Source of the DNA: Lachnospiraceae bacterium UBA7093
GTDB taxonomy: Bacteria > Bacillota > Clostridia > Lachnospirales > Lachnospiraceae
Assembly (NCBI GenBank): GCA_002492465.1
Contig: DKYT01000013.1
Location: 30,896-94,895 of the forward strand
Direction: 5' to 3'
Length of the DNA stretch: 64,000 nucleotides
In this document: piece after piece, positions 1-8,377 of the stretch
Layout: each line of letters begins with the position of its first letter
Numbering within the stretch: the first letter of the stretch is position 1
The notes under the pieces: model-generated
What the model was told of the DNA's origin: nothing
Database searches by the model: none
The model's input: only the letters and a program-made list of their open reading frames with translations
Made by a program: the position numbers and the translations under genes

Positions 1-988
1 CACCAGCCCTGGACCGGGAAGCTCTACCAGCCCCAGTCCTGGTACACAGCCTACTAACAGACCGGGGGAGACACCGGGACCTACGGCTACTCCTACGGCG
101 ACACCAAATCCCGGTGATAATGTGACCTTGTATACAGCGTCTATTTCCGGCGGAAGCGGAAGCGGAAGATATCCGGCAGGCGCGGTGGTGAGCATTAACG
201 CATATTATATGGGAGAGGGACAGCTTTTTGACAGGTGGACCTCCTCAACGGCAGGCGTGGGATTTGCAAATCCCAACGCATCTTCCACAACCTTTACCAT
301 GCCTGCGTCTAACGTGGCGGTTACCGCTACCTATAAGACAGGAAACGGCACCGCAGGCGGCGGTACTGGCACAGGCGGAAGCGGCAGCGGTTCAGGCGTT
401 GGACAGAGAAGTACCGGAAGTACAGTGGAGATAACCAGACCGGGTATATCCAACACCAACCTTGCAGGCGCTACGGTAAGCGGCGCTACAGATAATTTTA
501 TTATCAAGGTAACGGAGGACCAGGCGGCGACCAACGCTGTGACGGCAGCGCTCCAGGCAAGATACGGAGACTTAAGCAGGATTAAATATTTCCCTATGGA
601 TATCAGCCTTTATGATTCCACAGGAAGAGTGAAAATTGCAGACGCCTCCGGAATTACAGTTAATCTGACGCTGCCTTTGCCCGACGAGCTGGTGGCTTAT
701 GCAGGAAATAACAGAGTTGGCGCAGTGGCGAACGGAGCTTTGGAGGATCTTGGCACCAGGTTTACAACGGTGGACGGCGTTCCCTGTGTAAACTTTACGG
801 CGACTCATTTTTCGCCCTATGTGATCTATGTGGATACGGCAAATCTGACGGAGGGAGTGATCGATTCAACGCCGCAGACAGGGGATCCCATTCATCCCAA
901 GTGGTTCTTATCCCTTGGTCTTGCCTGTGTTTCACTGATCCTGTTCTTTAAGCGTGATAAGTCGGCGCTTAATCTGAAAAAAGCATAG
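1..988 (+). CDS. Surface protein, C-terminal part (5' end outside window)
   Basis: The frame is open from the first complete codon at base 2, so the gene begins upstream; the GTG at 122 is internal. It encodes a Pro/Thr/Ser-rich, wall-spanning type linker, then a segment resembling InlB B-repeat / Listeria-Bacteroides repeat domains (aromatic-rich, ending FTMPASNVAVTATYK), a Gly/Ser linker, and a C-terminal module ending FSPYVIYVD. The end carries TPQTGD, HPKWFL, a hydrophobic stretch and basic residues, which looks like a variant sortase sorting signal (PxTG type) or a membrane anchor. The next gene shares the last two modules. Probably an extracellular wall-anchored protein; ligand unknown. 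Confidence 0.8.
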   Translation, partial: TSPGPGSSTSPSPGTQPTNRPGETPGPTATPTATPNPGDNVTLYTASISGGSGSGRYPAGAVVSINAYYMGEGQLFDRWTSSTAGVGFANPNASSTTFTMPASNVAVTATYKTGNGTAGGGTGTGGSGSGSGVGQRSTGSTVEITRPGISNTNLAGATVSGATDNFIIKVTEDQAATNAVTAALQARYGDLSRIKYFPMDISLYDSTGRVKIADASGITVNLTLPLPDELVAYAGNNRVGAVANGALEDLGTRFTTVDGVPCVNFTATHFSPYVIYVDTANLTEGVIDSTPQTGDPIHPKWFLSLGLACVSLILFFKRDKSALNLKKA

Positions 989-998
989 GGGAGTTCCT

Positions 999-3767
999 AT
1001 GAAAACTTTGAACAGAAAAATTATGAAATCTCTGAGTGCGCTATTGCTGGTAACAGCAATAGCGGTTACTCAGGTGCCAGTGTCAGATGTAGAAGCGGTA
1101 GCGATTGCATCTGACTTTGAAATGGATGGAGATAAATTGATGCGGTATACAGGCACGGCGGAAGTCGTGTCTATTCCTGCAGGCATTAAAGAGATTGGAG
1201 AAGAGGCGTTTGCGGGAAACGACCAGCTGATTAAAGTGCAGGTTGAAGGGGAAGTGAAATCCATCGGTTATAAGGCATTTGCAGACTGTGATAATCTGAG
1301 AACGATCATAGTAGGCGACGGGGTTGAAAAAATTGAAACTGCCGCCTTCAGCAATGACAGGGAGCTGGTAAATGTAACTCTGGGAGCCGGAGTGAAGACC
1401 CTTGGAACAGGCGTTTTTGCGGGAAGCAGGCAGCTGGAAGAGCTGACCCTTTCAGAGGATAATCCATATCTGCATTATTCTAACGGCATTTTGTATGACA
1501 ATGAAGAGACCAAGGTGTATGCGCTGATGCCGGCATATGAGAAGGGCGCATATACCCTTCCAAGTACGGTTACGGAGATTATAGGCTATGCCTTCTGGGG
1601 AAATCCCTATCTGGAAAAAGTTTCCTTAGGGAGCGGACTTTCGGAGGTTCCGGCATATGCTTTTTCCAATTGTGCCAATCTAAAGGAAGTGGAGATCCCG
1701 CTGACTGTAAGAGGCATCGGGGCAAAAGCTTTTGAAGACTGCGTTAACCTGGCAGAGGTTAAGCTGCCGGATTCTATGGCGACGATCCATGATACGGCGT
1801 TTGACGGATGTCCCAGAGTAGAGTTTACGGCATCGCCGGGAACCTACGGCGCAGAGTATGCGGCGGCACGCAAAACCTCTGCGGTAGAAGAGGTGGAGTA
1901 CGAGGATGTAAAGGACGCCCAGACAATAGAAACAACGCCTGGAGAAGGGGAACAGGAAAATCGGAATGAAACCCCTGCGCCTTCCTCTGAAACAGAAAAT
2001 GTGCAGCCGGAGGCTGAGGAAACGCCCCTGCCGGCGACTCCGGAACCCAATACAGGAAATATTACAAATTCCATACAGAATCAGACTTTGCTGGGGCAGA
2101 CCAGTATTGTTTCAGGCAGAGCTGTGGTTTTTATTGACAACAGACAGCCCAAGGTCATTAACGGTACCCAGGTATCCTCCGGAAGAGTGGATCTTTCCAG
2201 CTACGCGGCGCCTCCCACAGACGAGGGCGGGGGACAGCAGGATGGGGCTCAGGAGCTTCTTGTGGATAAGGCACAGAAGGGAAAGGATTTTCCCAAATAT
2301 ACCATAGTAAACGACAGTAAGATTGCCTCACAGGCATTTTACCAGGACAGCCAGCTTACGGAGTATGAAATAGAAGAGGGCATTCGTGAGATCGGAGAAT
2401 TTGCCTTTGCAAGATCCGGGCTTCGTTCGATTGTAATACCGGATGGGGTGACAAAAATCGGTTACGGCGCTTTTTATCACTGCGATCAATTAGAAGAGGT
2501 GGTACTTCCGGATTCGGTGACAGAGATTGAACCCTATGCGTTTGATAAAACGAGATGGATACAGAGCGCCCAGGCAGAGGGAAAGGACTTTCTAATTGCG
2601 GGAAACGGCATTTTACTTGCCTATACAGGCACTGAAAGCGTAGTGAATATTCCCGACGGCGTGAAACAGATCGGCCCCGGGGTATTTAAAGAGCACATGG
2701 GAATTACGGCAGTGAATCTTCCGGATTCGGTACAGATAATCGGAGAGGAAGCCTTTATGAACTGCCGGAATTTGAAAACGGTAAACGGCGGCGGGCATCT
2801 GGTTAAAATAAAGGATCGCGCCTTTATGAATTGTCCGTTGTCCAAGGTGGTGATTCCTTCGTCGGCAGAGGAAGTAGGGCTGGGCGCTTATGCCCTGGCT
2901 GGCGGAACCGATACGGTGGTTTTTGAGGGGACAAAGCTGCCCCGGCTTACCATGGAACAGACGGCATGCCGGCTTGCCAATCAGGAATACAGGACATATG
3001 CCTTCGCCAATATCAAGAATGCGATCGTACCGGATAACCAGGAAGGGCTGGCGGGCACGGTATTGGAACAGGGCGGTTATGGTTTTAACGGTATTGTGTA
3101 CGGAGAGTCAGGCAGCCAGATCAGCGATAACCGCGCCGGAGTGCCGGCGGCGGAAAACGGCGGCATTACAATCAACGTCAACAGTCAGAAAATTCCCCAG
3201 GGTGAGAATGCGATGGCGACCATTCCGGGTGATGAAGGCGCTTATGTGCTGAAAGTAACGGACTCTGATCAGGCGGCGGAGGCGATTACGGCAGCCTACG
3301 GAGAGCTTTATGGAGGAAGAGCCCCCTCTGGTCTGTCGGCATATGACATTGGTCTTTATGATCCATCGGGAAATATTCCCATTACCCGGCTGGGCAGGCA
3401 GTATGCCAACATTCTGCTGAAAATGCCCGGAGACATTGCCCCTTCAGACAATCTCCATGTGGTGGCATTGGATCAGGACGGACAGCTGGAGGCGGTGGAG
3501 CACAGGATCGTCTCTCTGGAGGACGGAGATTACATACAGCTTACGGCAAACCATTTTTCACCCTTTGGCATTTATCGGTATTCCGGCATCAACGGGCAGG
3601 CGGAGGTGAAAGACGGAAAAGCGGTGATCAGCAGTTTATCAGGAAATAAGGATGACACGCCGGATACCGGCGATTTCCTGCATCCCAAATGGTTTCTTGC
3701 ATTAGGTCTTTTTGCAGGTTCAGTGGCATTGTTTTTTTACAAAGGCAGATCGAAAAAGAGAAATTAG
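999..3767 (+). CDS. BspA-like leucine-rich repeat surface protein
   Basis: 922 residues. Residues 1-34 form a signal peptide (basic start, hydrophobic LLLVTAIAV). Two arrays of BspA-type LRR_5 repeats (units such as IREIGEFAFA and VTKIGYGAFYHC) lie at about 40-275 and 430-690, separated by a Glu/Pro/Thr-rich linker. The C-terminal module (about 755-865) ends ANHFSPFGIYRY and matches the module of the preceding gene; TPDTGD at 887-892, HPKWFL, a hydrophobic segment and a basic tail follow. The GGGGAG ribosome site overlaps the upstream stop, with a 10-bp gap, so the two genes are probably cotranscribed. BspA-family LRR proteins commonly bind host or matrix ligands; that role is inferred here. 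Confidence 0.85.
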   Translation: MKTLNRKIMKSLSALLLVTAIAVTQVPVSDVEAVAIASDFEMDGDKLMRYTGTAEVVSIPAGIKEIGEEAFAGNDQLIKVQVEGEVKSIGYKAFADCDNLRTIIVGDGVEKIETAAFSNDRELVNVTLGAGVKTLGTGVFAGSRQLEELTLSEDNPYLHYSNGILYDNEETKVYALMPAYEKGAYTLPSTVTEIIGYAFWGNPYLEKVSLGSGLSEVPAYAFSNCANLKEVEIPLTVRGIGAKAFEDCVNLAEVKLPDSMATIHDTAFDGCPRVEFTASPGTYGAEYAAARKTSAVEEVEYEDVKDAQTIETTPGEGEQENRNETPAPSSETENVQPEAEETPLPATPEPNTGNITNSIQNQTLLGQTSIVSGRAVVFIDNRQPKVINGTQVSSGRVDLSSYAAPPTDEGGGQQDGAQELLVDKAQKGKDFPKYTIVNDSKIASQAFYQDSQLTEYEIEEGIREIGEFAFARSGLRSIVIPDGVTKIGYGAFYHCDQLEEVVLPDSVTEIEPYAFDKTRWIQSAQAEGKDFLIAGNGILLAYTGTESVVNIPDGVKQIGPGVFKEHMGITAVNLPDSVQIIGEEAFMNCRNLKTVNGGGHLVKIKDRAFMNCPLSKVVIPSSAEEVGLGAYALAGGTDTVVFEGTKLPRLTMEQTACRLANQEYRTYAFANIKNAIVPDNQEGLAGTVLEQGGYGFNGIVYGESGSQISDNRAGVPAAENGGITINVNSQKIPQGENAMATIPGDEGAYVLKVTDSDQAAEAITAAYGELYGGRAPSGLSAYDIGLYDPSGNIPITRLGRQYANILLKMPGDIAPSDNLHVVALDQDGQLEAVEHRIVSLEDGDYIQLTANHFSPFGIYRYSGINGQAEVKDGKAVISSLSGNKDDTPDTGDFLHPKWFLALGLFAGSVALFFYKGRSKKRN

Positions 3768-3784
3768 AGAAAAAAGAACTGTTC

Positions 3785-3827
3785 AAAACTCCCGGCATAT
3801 GATAATTAAAAAAGCCGGGAGTTTTTT
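3785..3827 (+). terminator. Intrinsic terminator after the surface protein genes
   Basis: A 12-bp perfect stem (3785-3796 paired with 3814-3825, core CTCCCGGC/GCCGGGAG), a 17-nt A/T-rich loop and six T residues at 3822-3827. The 3' arm contains GGGAG, six bases before the ATG at 3828, so the hairpin also covers the ribosome binding site of the next gene. Confidence 0.85.
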
Positions 3828-4739
3828 ATGCTTCGGGTAAGGCAGCAAGTGGGATGCAGCGATGAATTGATCGATTCCTGCGGAAAAAAGGGTATTACCA
3901 TAGCAATGCTGGATACCGGGATGTCAGCGCATCCCGATTTTGATCATAGAGTGATAGCATTTCAGGATTTTGTTAATCAAAAGACGGCAATGTACGATGA
4001 CAGTGGTCACGGAACCCATGTGGCGGGCTGTCTTTGCGGAAGCGGACGAGTGTCGGGAGGCAGGTACAAAGGAATTGCCCCCTACAGCAACCTTGTGGTG
4101 GGAAAGGTTCTGGATTATATGGGGGATGGAAACATTGAAAATATGGCGGCAGGGATAGAGTGGATCTTGGATCTGCAGCATCAATATAATATCCGTATTT
4201 TAAATATTTCCATCGGTATGGGAGAAAACGCGGAGAAGGAGAGGATGGAAAGGCTGGTAGAATTGGTGGATCATGCCTGGGACAGAGGGATTATAGTGGT
4301 GTGTGCCGCCGGAAATATGGGACCTGCGCCTATGACCATTTCACCCCTTGGCGCCAGAAAAAAGGTGATTACGGTAGGATGCCATGAAGGAGGATATTTT
4401 GGAAACCGGGAGCATTTGTGTGAAAATTATTCCAGCCGGGGACCAAGCCCTTATGCCATGAAAAAACCGGATGTAGTAGCGCCGGGAACGGATATTGTTT
4501 CCTGCAATGTAAAAATTGAAAGGCGGGGAAGGTATTACAGAAACGCTTATATTGCAAAAAGCGGCACATCCATGGCAACGCCCATTGTTTCCGGCGGAAT
4601 TGCATTGCTTTTACAGAAATATCCTTTTTACACCAACGAACAGGCAAAGCAGAAACTGCTCTATACCTCCAGAGATTTAAATGAGCCCTGGAATAAACAG
4701 GGATGGGGAATGATTCAGATTGACAGGCTGTTAAAATAG
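3828..4739 (+). CDS. Subtilisin-like serine protease (peptidase S8), leaderless
   Basis: 303 residues with a complete S8 triad: Asp29 in MLDTG, His61 in GHGTHVAG and Ser248 in GTSMATP, plus the oxyanion Asn in CAAGNMG. There is no signal peptide, propeptide or membrane segment, and the length fits compact cytoplasmic S8 proteases such as the intracellular subtilisin group. The start is the ATG directly after the terminator T-run; an in-frame stop at 3807 rules out a longer protein. Its only visible ribosome site, GGGAG, lies inside the terminator stem, so translation may depend on read-through and RNA folding. Substrate unknown; processing of the neighbouring surface proteins would require export by an unseen route. 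Confidence 0.9.
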   Translation: MLRVRQQVGCSDELIDSCGKKGITIAMLDTGMSAHPDFDHRVIAFQDFVNQKTAMYDDSGHGTHVAGCLCGSGRVSGGRYKGIAPYSNLVVGKVLDYMGDGNIENMAAGIEWILDLQHQYNIRILNISIGMGENAEKERMERLVELVDHAWDRGIIVVCAAGNMGPAPMTISPLGARKKVITVGCHEGGYFGNREHLCENYSSRGPSPYAMKKPDVVAPGTDIVSCNVKIERRGRYYRNAYIAKSGTSMATPIVSGGIALLLQKYPFYTNEQAKQKLLYTSRDLNEPWNKQGWGMIQIDRLLK

Positions 4740-4743
4740 GGCA

Positions 4744-4772
4744 TTGACATTGACCAACCTATTGTATACAAT
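4744..4772 (+). promoter_or_regulatory. Sigma-A promoter with overlapping palindromic GntR-type operator
   Basis: TTGACA at 4744-4749 and TACAAT at 4767-4772 with 17-bp spacing. The perfect 12-bp palindrome ATTGTATACAAT (4761-4772) covers the -10 box. Its core fits the general GntR/FadR-subfamily operator pattern (TnGTnnnACnA). The repressor encoded as the second gene of the operon is the obvious candidate ligand (inference). Confidence 0.75.
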
Positions 4773-4821
4773 TATACATGGATTTGAAACATAAGATGAA
4801 TAACAGGAAAGGGGAGGGACA

Positions 4822-6231
4822 ATGGCTGAAAACAATCCTTTTTTAGACAGACCGGTGTCGCTGAATACCAAAAATAACTTATTGGAAATAGAGGAGCATA
4901 TGTACATTTTGGACGATGTGGAGAAACCCAATGTGTTCCGGAATATGTTTCCTTATTCGGAGGTGCCTAAAATTCCCTTCAACGACAGAATCGTACCTCA
5001 TAATATGCCAAAGGATATCTGGATTACGGATACCACCTTCCGTGACGGTCAGCAGTCAAGAGCGCCTTACACTACGGAGCAGATCGTTAAAATTTATGAC
5101 TATCTGCATCGGCTGGGCGGTCCGAATGGAATGATCCGTGCCAGTGAGTTTTTCCTTTACAGTAAGAAGGACAGGGATGCGGTTTATAAATGTATGGAGC
5201 GGGGATACAAATTTCCCGAGGTTACCAGCTGGATCCGTGCCAGCAAGGAGGACTTTAAGCTGGTAAAGGACATTGGAATGAAGGAGACGGGGATTCTGGT
5301 GAGCTGCTCCGACTATCATATTTTCCTGAAATTGAAGATGACCAGGCGGCAGGCGATGGAACATTATTTAAGCGTGGTGAGGGATTGCCTGGAGGAGGGC
5401 ATCAGCGTCAGATGTCATTTGGAGGATATTACCAGAGCGGATATTTACGGGTATGTAGTGCCTTTCTGTCTGGAGCTGATGAAGCTGATGGAGGAATATA
5501 AGATTCCAATTAAGGTCCGTGCCTGCGATACCATGGGATACGGCGTGAATTATCCCGGCGCGGTGATTCCCAGAAGCGTGCAGGGAATTATTTACGCCCT
5601 TCATACCCATGCAGGGGTGCCCCATGAGCTGCTTGAATGGCATGGGCATAATGATTTTTACAAGGCGGTGGTCAATTCCACCACAGCGTGGCTGTATGGC
5701 TGTTCGGGAGTCAATACGTCTCTTTTTGGCATTGGCGAGAGAACCGGGAATACGCCCCTGGAGGCTATGGTGTTTGAATATGCCCAGCTTAAGGGAGACT
5801 TAAACGGCATGGACACAACGGTGATCACAGAGCTTGCGGAATATTATGAGAAGGAGATCGGTTATCACATTCCCGAAAGGACTCCTTTTGTAGGTAAGAA
5901 TTTTAACATTACAAGAGCGGGGATTCATGCTGACGGATTGCTGAAAAATGAAGAAATTTACAATATATTTGATACCGATAAATTCCTGAACAGACCGGTA
6001 CTGTGCGCGGTGTCCAATACCTCCGGACTTGCCGGGATTGCCCACTGGATTAATGCTTATTTTAAATTGAGCGAAGAAAAAATGCTGACAAAGACAAGCC
6101 CACTGGTGACAGAACTGAAAAAGTGGGTGGATGCCCAGTATGAGGGTGGGCGTGTGACTGTGATGACAGACCAGGAGCTGATCGAACAGATCGCGTTGAT
6201 CTGCAAGCGGCTTGATATGACCATCGGCTAA
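4822..6231 (+). CDS. Re-citrate synthase-like enzyme (isopropylmalate/homocitrate synthase family)
   Basis: 469 residues of the HMGL-like TIM-barrel family. DTTFRDGQQ at 70-78 and HGHND at 274-278 provide the divalent-metal and acyl-CoA chemistry of 2-isopropylmalate, homocitrate and Re-citrate synthases. The short, leucine-insensitive-looking length (no LeuA regulatory domain), the N-terminal extension and the operon with isocitrate dehydrogenase favour condensation of acetyl-CoA with oxaloacetate by an Re-citrate synthase as in Clostridium kluyveri; this is inference from context. Isopropylmalate or homocitrate synthase remain alternatives. The ATG follows GGGGAGGG with good spacing. First gene of the operon citrate synthase-gntR-icd, feeding 2-oxoglutarate and glutamate synthesis. 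Confidence 0.75.
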   Translation: MAENNPFLDRPVSLNTKNNLLEIEEHMYILDDVEKPNVFRNMFPYSEVPKIPFNDRIVPHNMPKDIWITDTTFRDGQQSRAPYTTEQIVKIYDYLHRLGGPNGMIRASEFFLYSKKDRDAVYKCMERGYKFPEVTSWIRASKEDFKLVKDIGMKETGILVSCSDYHIFLKLKMTRRQAMEHYLSVVRDCLEEGISVRCHLEDITRADIYGYVVPFCLELMKLMEEYKIPIKVRACDTMGYGVNYPGAVIPRSVQGIIYALHTHAGVPHELLEWHGHNDFYKAVVNSTTAWLYGCSGVNTSLFGIGERTGNTPLEAMVFEYAQLKGDLNGMDTTVITELAEYYEKEIGYHIPERTPFVGKNFNITRAGIHADGLLKNEEIYNIFDTDKFLNRPVLCAVSNTSGLAGIAHWINAYFKLSEEKMLTKTSPLVTELKKWVDAQYEGGRVTVMTDQELIEQIALICKRLDMTIG

Positions 6232-6253
6232 AGGAAGGGTAGACGAGTGCATC

Positions 6254-6967
6254 ATGAGTAATTATGATTTAAAGCAGGAAGTGACAGACAAATATTCTCT
6301 GCGGGGAAGGGTTTTCCATAAGCTGCGGGAGGATATTTTAAACGGGCGCTATAAAGAGCATGAAGAACTGAAGGAAGTGGCGATTGGCGAAGAACTGGGC
6401 GTAAGCCGTACCCCGGTAAGGGAGGCGTTTCGGCAGCTGGAGCTGGAAGGGCTGATTCAGATCATTCCCAACAAGGGAGCTTACGTGACGGGGATTACGG
6501 CAAAGGATGTAAAGGATATTTATATGATTCGTTCTTCCCTGGAGGGAATGTGCGCGCGCCTTGCCACGGAGCATATTACACCGGAACAGCTGGAGGAACT
6601 GGAGGAAAATGTGTACCTTGCCAGCTTTCACGCTTCCAAGGGGCATATGGAGCAGATGACGGAACTGGATAACAGATTTCATCATATTTTGTACGAGGCA
6701 TGTGACTCCAAGATGCTGGAAAATTTGTTGCAGGACTTTCACCAGTATGTGATCAGGATCCGGAAAAAAACTTTATCTACAAAGGAAAGAGGCATTGCTT
6801 CCAACGAGGAGCACCGCCGGATTATGGAGGCGATCAAAGCAGGAGATTCCGGGGAGGCGGAGCGCCTTGCCACTTGTCATATGGTCAATGCTTATGATAA
6901 TATGGTTAAAAATGGTTTGTATGATATGTTTAACGGGGAGGAAGCCGCCGATAAACAGACAAAATAA
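6254..6967 (+). CDS. GntR-family transcriptional regulator, FadR/FCD subfamily
   Basis: 237 residues. An N-terminal winged helix-turn-helix (about 15-80; GVSRTPVREAFRQLELEGL is the typical recognition region) is followed by an all-helical FCD ligand domain (about 90-225) with His-containing helices (NRFHHILYEAC, HRRIMEAI) typical of metal/carboxylate-binding FCD proteins. It sits 22 bp after the citrate synthase-like gene and originally about 24 bp before icd. A palindrome over the operon promoter suggests autoregulated control of this oxidative citrate branch; the effector could be a tricarboxylic or dicarboxylic acid (inference). Confidence 0.88.
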   Translation: MSNYDLKQEVTDKYSLRGRVFHKLREDILNGRYKEHEELKEVAIGEELGVSRTPVREAFRQLELEGLIQIIPNKGAYVTGITAKDVKDIYMIRSSLEGMCARLATEHITPEQLEELEENVYLASFHASKGHMEQMTELDNRFHHILYEACDSKMLENLLQDFHQYVIRIRKKTLSTKERGIASNEEHRRIMEAIKAGDSGEAERLATCHMVNAYDNMVKNGLYDMFNGEEAADKQTK

Positions 6968-6976
6968 TAAAGCAAA

Positions 6977-7124
6977 GGAATGGAGGAAAGGCGAAATAAA
7001 TTGCTTGATAGCAATTTATTTCACCAAGAATTTGTGCCGAAGCGTCACAAATTCTGTGATGGCAGAGCGAAATTTGATATTTCGCTCGCCTTCCTCAGCG
7101 TAAAACGCTTCGGAATGGAGGAAA
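6977..7124 (+). repeat. Structured hairpin-cluster insertion flanked by 13-bp direct repeats
   Basis: GGAATGGAGGAAA occurs at 6977-6989 and again at 7112-7124. Between them lie four consecutive hairpins: H1 6993-7004/7011-7022 (12 bp), H2 7027-7036/7046-7055 (10 bp), H3 7065-7073/7079-7087 (9 bp) and H4 7097-7101/7105-7109 (5 bp). The whole 9-nt loop of H2 (CCGAAGCGT, 7037-7045) is exactly complementary to 7105-7113, so a pseudoknot or an alternative to H4 is possible. Removing 135 bp restores a normal 24-bp gntR-icd gap with one ribosome site, which points to insertion of a small non-autonomous element. It is transcribed within the operon. Confidence 0.7.
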
Positions 7125-7126
7125 CA

Positions 7127-8338
7127 ATGGAAAAAATTAGAATGACCACACCGCTTGTGGAGATGGACGGGGATGAAATGACCAGGATTCTCTGGCAAAT
7201 GATTAAGGATGAGCTGATTCTTCCTTATATTGATCTAAAAACAGAGTATTACGATCTGGGACTTGCTTACAGAAATGAAACCAACGACCAGGTTACCATA
7301 GACAGCGCGGAGGCGACTAAAAAATACGGCGTTGCGGTGAAGTGCGCAACCATCACGCCCAACGGGGCAAGAATGAAGGAATATGATCTGAAGGAAATGT
7401 GGAAAAGCCCCAACGGCACCATCCGTGCCATTTTAGACGGCACCGTGTTCCGCGCCCCCATCTTAATCAAGGGGATTGTTCCCTATGTAAAGAACTGGAC
7501 CAAGCCTATCACCATAGCCCGTCATGCCTATGGTGATGTGTATAAGAATGTGGAGATCAAGGTTCCGGGAAAAGGAAAGGCGGAACTGGTCTTCACTGCA
7601 GAGGACGGAACCCAGATGAGAGAAACCATCCATGAATTTGACGGCGCAGGTATCATACAGGGTATCCACAACACAGAAAAATCCATTGCCAGCTTTGCAA
7701 GAGCGTGCTTTAACTACGCCATAGATACAAAGCAGGATCTTTGGTTTGCCACCAAGGATACCATCTCCAAGAAATACGATCATACCTTCAAGGATATCTT
7801 TCAGGAAATCTACGAGGCAGAGTATCAGGAGAAATTTGAAAAGCTGGGCATAGAATATTTTTACACCCTGATCGACGATGCGGTGGCACGGGTAATCCGC
7901 TCAGAGGGAGGCTTCATCTGGGCATGTAAAAATTACGACGGCGATGTCATGTCGGATATGGTAGCAACCGCCTATGGCGACCTGTCCATGATGACCTCTG
8001 TTCTGGTATCCCCCAGCGGTGTCTACGAATACGAGGCGGCGCACGGAACTGTACAGCGCCATTATTACAAGCATTTAAAAGGAGAAGAGACCTCCACCAA
8101 TTCCATTGCAACTATCTTCGCTTGGACCGGCGCCCTGCGCAAACGCGGCGAACTCGACGGAATCCCCGCGTTGATGGCTTTCGCCGACAAACTGGAGACA
8201 GCATGTATCAAAACCGTAGAAGAGGGAAAAATGACCAAAAGCCTGTCCCTTATTTCAACCTGCAAAAACCCGGTAATCCTAAACAGCCTGGATTTCATCA
8301 AAGCAATCCGGGAAACTTTGGATACCCTATATTTATAA
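7127..8338 (+). CDS. icd: NADP-dependent isocitrate dehydrogenase
   Basis: 403 residues from the ATG at 7127, which follows GGAGG at 7117-7121. It matches the homodimeric, eukaryote-like NADP-IDH subfamily in length and motifs: start region TPLVEMDGDEMTRILW, substrate Ser/Asn region KSPNGTIR, metal-binding Asp residues near YDGDVMSD and the NADP-binding EAAHGTVQRHY. It converts isocitrate to 2-oxoglutarate with NADPH formation. The frame extends in frame to an ATG at 6980, but those 49 residues are encoded by the inserted hairpin element and are not part of the family. Last gene of the citrate synthase-gntR-icd operon. Aconitase is not in this window. Confidence 0.95.
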   Translation: MEKIRMTTPLVEMDGDEMTRILWQMIKDELILPYIDLKTEYYDLGLAYRNETNDQVTIDSAEATKKYGVAVKCATITPNGARMKEYDLKEMWKSPNGTIRAILDGTVFRAPILIKGIVPYVKNWTKPITIARHAYGDVYKNVEIKVPGKGKAELVFTAEDGTQMRETIHEFDGAGIIQGIHNTEKSIASFARACFNYAIDTKQDLWFATKDTISKKYDHTFKDIFQEIYEAEYQEKFEKLGIEYFYTLIDDAVARVIRSEGGFIWACKNYDGDVMSDMVATAYGDLSMMTSVLVSPSGVYEYEAAHGTVQRHYYKHLKGEETSTNSIATIFAWTGALRKRGELDGIPALMAFADKLETACIKTVEEGKMTKSLSLISTCKNPVILNSLDFIKAIRETLDTLYL

Positions 8339-8377
8339 CACCGCATAACCCTCCTCACTTTGTATTTATTGTAGGGA

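Noticed and set aside
6980..7126. 49-residue N-terminal extension of isocitrate dehydrogenase
   Set aside because: Encoded by the inserted hairpin element; family start and GGAGG ribosome site are at 7127.
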